A DNA stretch of 64,000 nucleotides from Paramyrothecium sp. XJ0827. Taxonomy: Eukaryota; Ascomycota; Sordariomycetes; Hypocreales; Stachybotryaceae. Shown one piece after another: positions 42,434 to 54,009 of this stretch. Every line of letters starts with the position of its first letter. Position 1 is the first letter of the stretch. The position numbers and the translations under genes were made by a program. The stretch is from assembly GCA_020881915.1 (NCBI GenBank), contig JAJFPB010000001.1:4030001-4094000 (forward strand), written 5' to 3'. The notes below the pieces were generated by a model. It ran no database searches. It was not told where the DNA came from and saw nothing but the letters and a program-made list of their open reading frames with translations.

Positions 42434-45400
42434 ATGGCTATCCCAGACCTTCCACAGCTGCCAGCTCCTCATCAGGAGCTGGTAAGCTACATCGCCCAGA
42501 ATCCAGACAAGCCAATGACCGAGATTATGGACCCCTATCGGGAATACGAGGCTCAGCTGCGGACCGTGTACGCCCAAGATCGTCAGAATCCCATCCTCGA
42601 CGACCCCTACCTCAACGTTGTACCGCTCTTTACAGAAAACACAAAGCTCATATCCACCAGAGCCAGGGACCTGGCTAACGAGTCCGAAGAGGAAGCGTCC
42701 AAATACATCATGGCCTTACCTGAATCCAAGCGACGTCCCCATGGCTCGCCGGCTACAGTGGCCGACTTCCCAGAGTTTCAGAAAAACTTCAACGTCTTCT
42801 CCGAAACCTCTCTTGCTGAAGTTGACTGGAACAATGTAGTCGCTGCCGGATCTTCCGTTGTTAACTGTCTTTTGCCGGTACCAGACGAATTCAAGGGTAC
42901 CAAGCGAAAGCTGCGCGAATACTATCACGAGAAATTCTGTCCAGCCTCTGATGTCGACTTGTTCCTGTACGGGCTTACCCATGACGAGGCCATTGAGAAG
43001 ATCAAACAAATCGAACAAGCTATCAAGGACGCACTTCTCAACGAGGTAACCGTAGTCCGCACCAAGTACGCCATCACGATTGCTAGTCAATACCCGGTTC
43101 GCCATGTTCAAGTGGGTTCTGCTAAAAGGCATGGAGAAATTGCCCATGAGAGGCTGACCTGATACAGATTGTCTTGCGTGTGTACAAGTCCATCAGTGAG
43201 ATCTTGACCGGCTTCGATATCGATGCAGCTGGAGGAGCCTTCGATGGGAAGCAAGTTTGGGTTACTCCTCGAGCTTTGGGAAGCTTTATTACCCAAATCA
43301 ACCACGTGGACCTTAGTAGGAGGAGCCCTTCCTACGAAAACCGACTTTCCAAATATTCCCATCGCAATTTTGAGGTATATTGGCCAGAGTTGGATCGATC
43401 CCGAGTCGACCCAACTATCTTTGAGCGGAGTTTCGGTCGGACCCTTGGTCTAGCCCGCCTCCTCGTTCTCGAACGCTTACCAACGCACTCTACTCGTGAA
43501 GCATATCTAAACAAGCGTCGTGCAGAGCGTGGAAGACCTTCGAGCTACCGCAGCCGTCAGCAGCTCCGGGGCAACCTGAAGGATTATCACGAAGATGAGG
43601 TCGCTGACTGGCTCTCGGAGGAAGATGTGAGTAACTATCACACCTTTACAGTCCCATATGGCGAACATTTCAACGCAAAGAGAATCGAGAAGCTCTGCTA
43701 CACCAGAGACCTGTTACTCAATGCCGAGTGGAACCAATCAGACAAACGTGAGGTTTACCTCCATCGTCATCCAGCATTTTTCGGCCGTGTTCAGGACGTC
43801 ATTGAAGACTGCTGTGGCTCTTGCCCCGAGCCCAAGACGCCCGAGGAAATCGAAGTCGCCAAGAAGGAGGCTGAAATCTACATTTCCGGCAAAGTGTCCT
43901 TCCTTATTGATGATCCTGGTAGACAGCAGATCGGCTCATTCAACCCGCTTACTGAGCAGGATTGGACAGACATGGCATACGTTGGAAACACAGCTAGGCT
44001 GTGCCAATCAATTGTGGATGGAGACGTGGACGATGTCCTCAACTGGCTTGGTCAAGACGGCGCGGATCCGAATCAGCGAGACTATACTGGGCGCTCGCCC
44101 CTTCATCTCGCTGTCATGTGCTCTACTCCCGAGGTTGTCAAATGCCTCGTCGACCATGGTGCCCGCCTGACTGCGCGTCTGGCTGATGGCAAGACTGCTC
44201 TGCACCTCGCTGCATGGCGCGGTGATACAGAGATGATCAAGATTCTGATGGAGAAGAGCATCGAAAACGAGGAGATGGAAGAGGAAAAGAAGCAGGCCAA
44301 GCGTCGTGAGGCACGCAAGACTGGCCAAGCCGGGAAGCATGACGAAATGACCGACGACACGGAGCAAAATTCTAATAATGCAGACGAACACGATAGTGAT
44401 TCAGACGTGGAGATGATCGATGGCGCAGAGTCCGCAGCTGACGATCATTCGATTGCCACCGGTTCTTTTGTAAAAATCGGGAAGAAAGAAGGAGAAGGCA
44501 ACGCCAACGATGATCTAGTTCCCGAGGAGTCTGATGATGATCCGGACTATTACCAAATTGATGTGCTAGCATGGGATATTCCGTGCTCGCCATTGCATCT
44601 GGCTATTTCGGAGGGCCACGAAGCGGTCGTCGAGCTCCTTTGCGACGTAAGCAACCCATTCTACACGATAGGAACTGCACATTCAAGCAGCCCTAGCTTT
44701 TCTTCATTTGATACTTACACAATATATAGTATGGCGCGGATTCAATCCTCCCCGTCAAATTCTCCAACGAAGACGACGAGGAAACAGCCGCGATCCTTAC
44801 CTTGGTCCTGGCACTTTCGCTCTCGGATGAAAAGGCGAAATCTATGGCTCGGCTCTTGCTCAAGCTGGGGGCGACTTCCTCTCAAGCCGAGTCTAGCGGC
44901 GTAACTGCATTGCACCGCTGCATTGCCAGCGGCAACTCAAGTCTGGTCGATGTCCTTATGGAATCTGATCCTGCTGCCGTTAAATCCGCAGTGAACCACT
45001 TGTTTGTGCACGGCTACTATTGGGATAACGAGACCATCTCGCCTCTCCACAGCGCCATCGTACTTGACAACCCAGCCCTAGTGCGGAAACTGCTTGACGC
45101 CGGTGCACCTGCTCATATTGATTTCGATACATGGCTGAAGGGCGCCAGGCTGAACACTAGATTCTCGAGACGATTGGGCACATTGGAGAGCAACAAGGAG
45201 AGATATGCCCAATCTCTGGAGCAACCTTTGATCACGGCTATCCGACAAGGGCAGTCCGAGACTGCCATTGCGCTTCTCGAAAGGGGTGCTGATCCAAACA
45301 GTTTGACCTCTGAGACCCAGAAATTGATCTCTTCAACATATCAACGCGACTACAACAAGGGTCGTGCAGCCCTGGATTTGGTCGAGGATATAATCGAACA

Positions 45401-48251
45401 CTTGTCCCAATACACTGGTGAAGAAGCGAAGCCGGTCAAACCGCAGGAAACACCTGGTGTCGACACCTACTTGCAGAAGTTTCAGCCAGGCACATACCAG
45501 CATTGGATTGTGTCAGAGCAGATCATCTCGTACAAGAAGCAATTCGAAGCCTCGGTGAAATCATTTGAGGAGGAAAACGGTCGAGACGATCTGCTACTGG
45601 GGGTGGACGAGAAGCTGCACGCCATCAATGAAACCATCTCAGGTCTCAAAGAAGTGAAAGCCGTTCTCGTCACTAAAGGCGCCCGACCATTCACTGAGCT
45701 GCGACCCGACATCAAAACCAAGGGAACGGACAACCTATTTCACCACCGCTCGTATTCTAGTACGAAACAAGATAGCTCGAAACCATATGAGTATCACTTC
45801 AGCTTCATAAACGACAAAGAGATGACAGAGTCTAGACGGGATGGTTATGTTGAACTGTAAGTAAAGAGACACCCTGTGAAGTGAATACTGCAAGCTAAGC
45901 AATACAGTATGGAAGCTGCTTGGACCGGAAATCTGGAGAAAATCAAGGCCCTCACCCTGCATACCTGGGGACCGGATCAAGACCAACCTCCTCTCAAGAT
46001 TGCGGCATCGGATACTGAGCACAACTCACCCTTCTCGGTTGCTTACCTTCGTGGCCACTATGATGTGGCCCAAGCTATCCTCGAGATAATGAAAGCTCAG
46101 TGGTCGCCCCCAGAAAAACTGAAATACAAAATGGAAGCCGACGAGGCCGACAGCGAGGAGGAGTACGACTCCGAGTATGAATCAGACGAGGACGAGGACG
46201 AACAGCCGCGTATCGTATCCGCGAAGGCCGACAGGATGTTCACCATCGACAACATCGGTCAGGTCTCTACACAAGTTGATTCCCATACTAAACCATTGAC
46301 CCATTTGTGCGACACCTTCCAGACCTTCAGGGTCAAGGATGGCGAGGTAGTCGAGAAATCAAGCACGCGAGACAATTTGTTCGCATTCGCCATCAAGACG
46401 GACAATCTCGACGGCCTCAAGGCCCTCCTTGACATTGCTCAACATTATGCAAACAACTCAACAGAGGAAGAGGTGACTGAGAACTCCAGTGAAGAAGCCT
46501 TTGATTTCCCCCAAGCAGCCTTCCTAGGAGCGATTGAGAAAGACAAGATCGATCTCCTCAAATACGCAATCAAGCGAACCGGCGCAGGCATTCCACTCGA
46601 CCACCTTGTGAAGAAGAGTGGCGCGGAGATGAAGGTCAAACCCAAGTTCTACCAAGGCCTCACTGTTTACGGCAAGAAGAGGTACGGCGATAGACTCGTC
46701 ACCGTTTCAAGTGCCCATGCTAACACTCAAACAGGAAGGATTGGGCTAATGCGGGCCGAAACATGGCTGTCAAAACCAGCGGCTTGCAGACGCCGCCACT
46801 TTTGCATGCTGCCCTGGGTGGCTCTCTAGAGGGCGTGGAATTCTTCCTCAGCGATGCCCCCCACCGGCTTTATGGCGAATTTGGAAAGTCCAAGGCGGCA
46901 CGCGATGATGTACGCCTTAAACATCTAAAGGACAGCCCTGGCGGTTTCGATAGGTCCATCTCGAAATGGCTCGGTGCCGAGAGTAAGTCGACGCATTTGT
47001 CACCCACGCTGCGGATAGCTAACGTTTCTCAAAGACGACTTGGTGATTCACTGTGCTGTAATGGCTACTCCCGAGGACCGCTCGTATGAGCTGCTTGAGT
47101 ACCTGGTCGAGACGTACCCCCAATCACTCGAGAAGAAGACAACGGCGGGCGACACCCCTTTAATGATCGCCTGCAGGCTGGGTCGTATTCGCTACGTGGA
47201 GCTGCTCCTCAAAGGCAACGCAGATCAGTCGACTAAGAATGCGAATGGCGAGAATATCGTCCACGCTGCTGTTGCCGGCCTGCCCACCGCACATAGGCTT
47301 CGTCCCCTGCTGGAGCTCTTTGATAAAGATCTGCGAAGCCACCTGTTCCAGCAAAGAAACAGTTTGCAAAACGATGGCCTCACTCCTCTACACGCGTGGA
47401 TCATCGCTGCATCGGGAGGAGCCAACCGTTACAACAGCAACAGTCTGGCGTATGGCCACACGAAGGATGCTGTGGAAGTGTTGAAACTTCTCCTTGAGTA
47501 TTCCGAGGGGAGCGAGCTGAGCATGCTCAATGCGGCTGGAGATACCTGCCTGCATACCGCCATCATGCGTGCACAAATTGCGTTGGTGAAAACCATTGTC
47601 GACTTTCAACCTCGACTCCTGTATCGTGAGAACGCCGTAGGCCGCACGCCAGCTGAGCTGGCTCATGACCTCGTCTCGGCGCAGCACTTGGGCAAACCCT
47701 CCGAAATCCAAGGGCTGAGATGGACTTTCCGTGCAAAGGACCTAGTCCGCGACTCGCCCGCGTCCTTCGCGAAGAAGAAGGACGCGAAGAACCTGTCGCA
47801 GGAAGACGTCCGGCAGTTGACTGAACAGCTTGGTCTCAGCGACGCATACAGCAGCACTGAGTTGCTGAAGATTGCTAGGACCATGGGCGTGAGGCATGAG
47901 AAGGATGGCGAGACCCTCAATTTGCATGATACTAAGGATGTTACGTGGGACCTGTGCCGCACAGCGATGGACAATTCTCCAGACGTGCGTCGGCTCGTCA
48001 GCCTGAACGAGGCGAATGACGTGGCCAAGAGGCTGGGAGAAACCTTTGCCAGCTCTCGTTACTTTGCTATCAAGGCGCGGGCGGATGACGAGGAGGACGG
48101 CGAGGACAACAAGGAGGAGCTCAACAAGGAAGACTTTGCCGCGAGAACGTTCCAGTCCTTGCAATCGACCTCGTGGAAGACGCTCGCAGAGGACGAAGCC
48201 AAGCAGCTGAAGCTGGACAAGTGCACAGAATGTGACAAGTATCACGAGTGA
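42434..48251 (+). CDS. Giant ankyrin-repeat protein with N-terminal nucleotidyltransferase-like domain
   Basis: Six exons: 42434-43111, 43168-44646, 44730-45856, 45908-46681, 46735-46982 and 47035-48251, total 5,523 nt or 1,840 residues. All five introns (51-83 bp) keep frame. Residues about 132-245 carry a set resembling the Pol-beta nucleotidyltransferase pattern: VVAAGSSVVN (Gly139-Ser140), PASDVDLFLYGL (Asp173, Asp175) and EILTGFDIDAAGGAF (Asp243/Asp245). Ankyrin repeats start near residue 530 (GRSPLHLAVMCSTPEVVKCL, GKTALHLAAWRGDTEMIKIL) and recur to the C-terminus (GDTPLMIACRLGRIRYVELL). Acidic spacers interrupt them (about 610-690 and in exon 4). The protein ends with Cys-x2-Cys and HE. 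The NTase reading is inference and activity is unproven. It is convergent with ATG33. Confidence 0.88.
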
Positions 48252-48579
48252 GCAAGGATATAGCGCAAGGCTTATGTGGCGTGTGCAGATGTGTGTGCAA
48301 GGCCGCAAATAGTGATGGCAATTTGCAAATTGTCTACCGAATATGGACGAATGAGGGCTGTTATGTAATAAATTGAACGACCATAGGCAGTTATGAACAA
48401 GACTTGTGATAATGATCGAGAGAAGTTACGCCCAAGCAGTTTCATTTGTTAAGATGCATTTCCCATTCCATAGAACTCCGATCAAAACAACATTCGAGCC
48501 GGGCGTGGCGGCATGAAACACATGTTGAGTAGGTGTTCGCAAGGGCAACGCCTTGACTGGCAACGTCACGACCGGGCGC
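48252..48579. other. Convergent 3' region between the ankyrin gene and ATG33
   Basis: 328 bp of 3'UTR-type sequence with an AT-rich tract near 48360-48410. Nothing else seen. Confidence 0.5.
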
Positions 48580-49279
48580 TTAGGAAATGTAAATGGCAGC
48601 CTTGTGGGCGCCATCTCCCCAAATGCCAACAATGGCCATGGCGAAACCGAGCGCGGCGAGGCCGGTCCTGGCGAGGTAGCCACGAGCTGCGCCGTCAAGT
48701 TCCACCCTTACCTCCTCGCCGTTGAACTCCTCGACTTCCTCCTCGCTAGGCGCCTCCTCGCTGTGAACGTCGCCGAGGACCTCGTAGCTGGCCTCCATGG
48801 CGCGGGGACGAGCAGGCGTGGGCTTCTTGGGCTGCTGCTGGGGCGCGGGGCGGGCCGCGGGCTGCGGAAGAAGGCTGGGTGCGGCGACGGACAGGATGGC
48901 GAGCAGCGAGGTGTAGATGAGGTAAGGGTGGCGAGCAGGGCGAGGAGAGAGGAGGTACGCGAGGAGCAGCGGCGCCGAGGCGAGCGACGAGAGAGCCAGG
49001 ACTGGAGTCTTGAGCGAGGTAGTAAGGTTGGCGAGGGCGTGGGCGGCCGAGGACGAGGAGGGCAGCTCCGAGAGCGCTGGGAGGGTGAAGGTCGAGACGG
49101 AGTACGAGACGCCCTGAGAAGAGATGAGTATAAGTGGACATGAGAAGCGGAGTTTGCCGTCTCGCGCTGCGCATCAAGCGATTCAGGACAAGCAAAAGGA
49201 CGGCCCAACATACGGTCAAGAGGCCCAGCGAGACGGTCCCGACGAACTTCAGGACCGGGACGGTGGCTGAGAGGGACAT
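48580..49279 (-). CDS. ATG33: Atg33-like mitochondrial membrane protein (mitophagy)
   Basis: Exons are 49279-49214 (22 codons) and 49113-48580, giving 199 residues; yeast Atg33 has 197. The 100-bp intron (GTATGT donor, CTCAG acceptor) joins GLLT to GVSYSVSTFT. The N-terminus MSLSATVPVLKFVGTVSLGL is a hydrophobic helix. A second is ALSSLASAPLLLAYLLS and a third YLIYTSLLAILSVAAPSLL. A Pro/Gln-rich acidic loop (HSEEAPSEEEVEEFNGEEV) follows. The C-terminal helix is ARTGLAALGFAMAIVGIWGDG. This pattern of four hydrophobic segments and the ending match fungal proteins labelled Atg33, which act in mitophagy at the mitochondrial outer membrane. Identification rests on recalled pattern and length, so it is moderate. 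Confidence 0.68.
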
Positions 49280-50742
49280 GGTGGCTGCGGTTGTTTCTCG
49301 ATAGCTAGAGGGGAAGGGAAAATTATGGCAGGAGGCTGTTCAGCCAGTCGATGGGAAACGTTGAGAGGCGAGGAGGTTCCGGAGGAGGAGGAACCGGTGA
49401 TGGGGGAGAGGAGGTAGCGCTCAACGACGACGTCAAGGGCGGCTGTGAATGCCTCTTCGCACCCGGTACGTACCCGCCCGAGCAGGTCCGCTCTGGTTCG
49501 AGGCGGAAGGGTGGGCGCGGGGAACGCTAGTCCGCACTAGGCAAACACCTTTGGCTGCCAGGGAGGGGAGCTCTGTAAAAAGGATAAGATTGCTAACAAT
49601 CAGTACGGTTGATAACTACCTTTGATACTCATTACTGTAGAGTGATTGGAGTAAGGAAATGGTCAAAGTATTTTCTAAGAAAAATTCTACGCAAAGCTTT
49701 TGGCCAGAATTTTGAAACATCTTTCTTCGACTCTAGTAATGAAATGACAAGAGAACTAGGCGTCGCGGTCTATGTCCCTTTTGCTCACCAGCCGGCTCTC
49801 TGCCAGCTACCAGCAGCCTGTGGAGACGGGCCATCCACCTAAAATTTCCCTAACGTAAGGTATCCGCTCCTTGTCTGAAAAGATATTTCTTCGGGATTTA
49901 TTTTTTTCTGCTCCTCGACCACTCTTCCTCCTTCACTTTGCTGGCCACGTCGTGATGGAAGCCAACGCGACATTGCCTGCGCCATCCTCTGTCTGCGTGA
50001 CTGCTGGCAATCCACTCATGTTCTAACTTTCCAGTTTATCCTCAGCCAATCTCTCCTTTTGACGGCTGGACTCCAAAGGTACGGTACCTTCAAATCGCTT
50101 CTTCCCCCATCATTTTTCTCCTTCAAGGGCTTCTGCCTCTGCCCACTACGCTATATGATGAATACCTAGACACCCTCTACACTCATAGGAAGAGCCGTCT
50201 GAGACTGCCTTCGGGCCTCTCCGCGGCTTCTGTCTGTTGCGCGCCTTCACGGGTCGAGCACCAGGCATGGGGTCGTGGAAGCCCCTCGGCTGCCTCCGGT
50301 GGTATGAGCGGCGCGTTTGATGGCTCGTCGCCGCATCGTCATATGCAGCGGCACCATGAGCCTCCGCGTTGCCCTGCCGGAAGGTGGTGGGGGTCGTTGT
50401 GCTTTTAAATCGGGTTTCTGATGCGTCAAGATTTCTTTCTCTTTCACCATCATTTCCAAGTTTGCCTTGTTGCAGCATCCAGTTTTCGATGTTTCATGCT
50501 AACTTGTTTGAAGGTGTTCGACAACCTGTTATATATCAGCACCGGATCTGCATCACCTTAGTTTAGCTCTCTTTGCCTAGCTATTAGCTTCCTTAATGAA
50601 TATGCATCTGTTGGATCAATACAGTGTTCTCATTTGATTGTCAATGGTCGTGACTGGTCTTATGTACAACACCCTCCCTTGTCACTCATGATCCTCCAAC
50701 GCCACATAGCCGTCAAGGCTCCAACCGAAACCCATCTCCATG
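49280..50742. other. Intergenic region between ATG33 and MPH1
   Basis: 1.46 kb. It contains ATG33 promoter sequence and the MPH1 3'UTR. A good branch-acceptor pair (TTCTAAC...TTTCCAG, ending 50034) and a pyrimidine-rich stretch at about 49900-50130 suggest a transcript on the plus strand, but I could not assemble a coding sequence. The minus-strand ORFs at 50146-50478 show no domain. Confidence 0.4.
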
Positions 50743-53700
50743 TTACATTTCATCATCACTATCATCAACAACCTGGCGGCCCCTTCGCGTGGCGTTCGAC
50801 GCACTCCTCACATGTCCACTCGCCTCCCGTCGTCCCGCCCGTTTCGTACTTGTGAGTGTGTCTAGATCGGGCATGCCCTCACTCTCTTGAGTCCCTGGAA
50901 ACTGCGTGGGCACATAGAACGGCTTCTCCGGCAATGCCTGCGGGGTACTAGGACTCTCTGAGGCTATGGATGGAGTGGCTGACGGGGGGTGCTGCATGCT
51001 TGACGAGACGTGATTGTCAGAGACGAGAAAGTCTGCCAGGTCCTCTCCGTCATCCGAACCACTACTCTCTAAGAGATCGCTATCTCTTTCACAGTCATCC
51101 CCGATTTCATCGCTGTTGACGCCACCGCCTCGACTTTGCCGCGCTCGGCTTTTCCGTCGGCCTTTGCCTCTCCTTGAATTTGTTGTCTTTTTCCCCTTGG
51201 GGCCGCTATGTATTGCGTCGTCACCGTCACTCCCATCCGCTTCCCCGTCTGTCAAAATAACCGTTCTTCTTGTAGGTTGACGAGACGTGGAGGCACCACG
51301 GCTTGTTACCTTTCTTCTCTTAGCCGTTTGGGAGACACGACTTGCAGGTTCCGTGTCTGTAAGCTCTTCATTGTTTACAGCGACCTGGCGCTTCTTTCCT
51401 CGCTTTCTTGTATCAGCTGCATCGCTGCAGGCTGATTCCCCATCGGAATTTACGAACCGATGAACAGGAATCTCAAGATAATTACTGACATCCTGTGAAT
51501 GGCAGGGCCTGACAAGGCTATCTGCGTCACTGCCCATGGATCGAAGCAGTTTCACGACCCGCTTTGTGTGGCGACCGTGCCTCAGGTCAGCTGTCGGCCG
51601 GAGCTCCCTTTGCAATTCAGGGTAGGAGGATAAGCTGGGCATGTCTGTTTCCTCAACAACACTATGGTTGAAAGGCAAATCCCTGTACGATCGGTCAAGC
51701 TGCTTAAGCTCCTCCACACCAAGGACGACACGCTCCAAGTCGGGAATACGGGCCAGATCGTCGAGTTCGGGATTCCGTTGCGGCTTCTGTTTGCCTGTTG
51801 CGACTTTGGGTCTAAGAAGATCTGTCACTGTTTGAAAACCCGTCTCGACACCATCAGGCATGTGGAACTTTTTCGGTGGCTTCTTTTTAAGCGGTGCCCC
51901 ACGCCGCTTCTTGGGCTCTGGAAGAGATGGATCTTGAGTGTTCTCGATTGGAATATCAACGCGGCGCTGGTCCACCTCAGGTCGTATTTCTCTCGGCACT
52001 ATTCGAGTCGACAAGTCAAATCGAAAATTGAAGCGGCTTCCCTCGCATATCAACTGCTGCATTTTCTCGTAGTTGTCTTTCGACTTGGCGAACTGGTCTT
52101 CTTCCCTGCCTCTCATGAGGAGAAGCACAATGTTTCCGGCCCGCTTCCTGCCTGTCCTTCCCATTCTTTGGAGCATTCGAATGGGGGATGCTGAAGCATC
52201 GTAACAGACAATAAGGTCAACTTGTCCGATGTCCAGACCTTCCTCGCCGATGGATGTAGCCACGAGAACATTGAATGCCCCCTTCCGGAAATCCTCTATG
52301 GTCTTGATTTGTTGCGCTTGCTTCATTCCCTCCCCACGCTTACTGTCAGCTTGCCCAACAAAGACACTAGCCTTGATGAGTGGCTGATGGGTATTAAGCG
52401 TGCGAACGATGTCTTCTGCAGAATCGCGAAACTCGCTGAAAACAATGACCCGGGTAGACTCCCCATTGTCCATAAAATGATTTAAGATGCAGTCGGCAAG
52501 GGCAGTCAGCTTTGGATGCCCGACAAAATCGTCTTTCTTCATCCAAGCAGAAATCTTGTCCATCATTTCCTGGAAGTTGGAGTCTGAAATGAGTTGGCGT
52601 TTGTATTTCGAACCTTTCTCTCCTTTGCCTTCTTGTTCGCTGCGTAAGTCCACAAGGTTGTCGTAGAAAGGTTTGATACCATGATAGTTGAGCAACTTGA
52701 TGGAATGTGCGATGCTAGTAAGGACACTAAAAATCGCCCTCATCATGAACTGGATTCCTTGGTTTGTTTGGCGTCCTCGGCTGTTGAACCATTCCCTCTG
52801 TGCTTGCATCAAGCCATACGCGGTCATTGCCATAGGACTGCGCCCGTACCAAATGTTTTGAGAGCTCAATTTGTCCGTCAGAGGTTTCAGTGCTTTGGTA
52901 AATAAGTCACAGATTGTGTTCATCTCATCAGACGGATCAAGAACAACCTGGTCGACATTGCGCTGATGAACATATTGGCGAATGTCCATGGATTCCTCGG
53001 TTCGAATTTCGCAATGAGCAATACCGAGATTGTCTATGATCTCCTGCACGGTCTCAACTTTAGACCCTGGCGTTGCTGTCAATGCCAGAACGCGAATGCT
53101 GTTGGAGAACCGTCGTATAAGTTTCGCCACCTTTGCGTACGCATATTCGCCCACTGCCCGATGCGCTTCGTCGATAACCAGGAGAACAATGCTTTTGGGG
53201 TCAGCATATCCATGCGATAGATCATTGAGTAGCGTCTGCGGCGTCATAAAGAAGACGCGCCTCTTTTCCCATTCATCCACGCGTAGTGCTGGCTGAATAT
53301 CCCCAGTGAGCAGGGTAGTTTCGGATCGTGGTATTCCTGCTATGTTGTAGCAGGCGTCCACTTGCTGAGCTACGAGGGGCTTTGTAGGAGCAACAAAGAC
53401 GATTTTAGCCGACTTTGTCCATCTGTAATAGTTCAGCATTACTGTGGCTGCGATGAAAGTCTTTCCCAAGCCAGTTGGGAGAGCCACAAGGGTATTGTTG
53501 AACAGACTGTTCCTAACAATGTTGAACTGGTAATCTCGAGTGATACCTAAGTTTGTTGGATATACCCAAGTCTTCATGGCTTCTTCATCAAGGGCATGAT
53601 GACTGGGCGGTTCTCGAGGCAGGTCGGCCCTGTAACCTCGGCCATTCGAAGGTTGTGAGGGTCTAGGAGGACCCAGGGAAACCTCACCGCCCCAAAGTGT

Positions 53701-54009
53701 GGCTTGTCGAAGAACACCAGAGTTGCTTCTTGCAAAGGATTTTCGAGGCTCTGGCACAGATGGAGTTGTCGTCTTGGATACCACCGGGGCCTGCTGCCTG
53801 CGCCCTGCTTCGTCTGCACTAGAAAATGCGTCGGACAACCCTTCCAACTCTAGGTCCGCAAGCGCAGCCGCGTCAGGACGCGTTCCTGTGCGCATCATAG
53901 TGTGCGTTGTCTCAGAGTTGCGAGTGGACAGAGTGCTGGAGGTTGGTTGCCCAGTAAGGACCTCCAACAAGTCGTCGTCAATTGCATCACAAAATTCCTC
54001 TTCATCCAT
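50743..54009 (-). CDS. MPH1: ATP-dependent DNA helicase Mph1 (FANCM orthologue)
   Basis: Single exon, 1,088 residues. The family signature runs from VYPTNLGITRDYQFNIVRNS and LFNNTLVALPTGLGKTFIAA (Walker A near residue 178), VFVAPTKPLVAQQ, and DEAH in LLVIDEAHRAVGEYAYAKV (near 280), to LALTATPGSKVETVQEI and the helicase C domain VATSIGEEGLDIGQVDLIV and MLQRMGRTGRKRAGN. The insert between the RecA lobes (about 340-460) is the FANCM/Hef-type helical insert. The C-terminal 400 residues are charged and disordered with many Arg/Ser/Asp, as in fungal Mph1. It migrates forks and D-loops 3'-5' and suppresses crossovers. Mph1 lacks the inactive nuclease domain of animal FANCM, and none is seen here. 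Confidence 0.95.
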   Translation of the reverse strand: MDEEEFCDAIDDDLLEVLTGQPTSSTLSTRNSETTHTMMRTGTRPDAAALADLELEGLSDAFSSADEAGRRQQAPVVSKTTTPSVPEPRKSFARSNSGVLRQATLWGGEVSLGPPRPSQPSNGRGYRADLPREPPSHHALDEEAMKTWVYPTNLGITRDYQFNIVRNSLFNNTLVALPTGLGKTFIAATVMLNYYRWTKSAKIVFVAPTKPLVAQQVDACYNIAGIPRSETTLLTGDIQPALRVDEWEKRRVFFMTPQTLLNDLSHGYADPKSIVLLVIDEAHRAVGEYAYAKVAKLIRRFSNSIRVLALTATPGSKVETVQEIIDNLGIAHCEIRTEESMDIRQYVHQRNVDQVVLDPSDEMNTICDLFTKALKPLTDKLSSQNIWYGRSPMAMTAYGLMQAQREWFNSRGRQTNQGIQFMMRAIFSVLTSIAHSIKLLNYHGIKPFYDNLVDLRSEQEGKGEKGSKYKRQLISDSNFQEMMDKISAWMKKDDFVGHPKLTALADCILNHFMDNGESTRVIVFSEFRDSAEDIVRTLNTHQPLIKASVFVGQADSKRGEGMKQAQQIKTIEDFRKGAFNVLVATSIGEEGLDIGQVDLIVCYDASASPIRMLQRMGRTGRKRAGNIVLLLMRGREEDQFAKSKDNYEKMQQLICEGSRFNFRFDLSTRIVPREIRPEVDQRRVDIPIENTQDPSLPEPKKRRGAPLKKKPPKKFHMPDGVETGFQTVTDLLRPKVATGKQKPQRNPELDDLARIPDLERVVLGVEELKQLDRSYRDLPFNHSVVEETDMPSLSSYPELQRELRPTADLRHGRHTKRVVKLLRSMGSDADSLVRPCHSQDVSNYLEIPVHRFVNSDGESACSDAADTRKRGKKRQVAVNNEELTDTEPASRVSQTAKRRKVTSRGASTSRQPTRRTVILTDGEADGSDGDDAIHSGPKGKKTTNSRRGKGRRKSRARQSRGGGVNSDEIGDDCERDSDLLESSGSDDGEDLADFLVSDNHVSSSMQHPPSATPSIASESPSTPQALPEKPFYVPTQFPGTQESEGMPDLDTLTSTKRAGRREASGHVRSASNATRRGRQVVDDSDDEM

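Noticed and set aside
49859..50130. Spliced plus-strand gene in the ATG33-MPH1 gap
   Set aside because: A good acceptor is present, but donors are poor and the joined exons hit stops. It may be a non-coding transcript.
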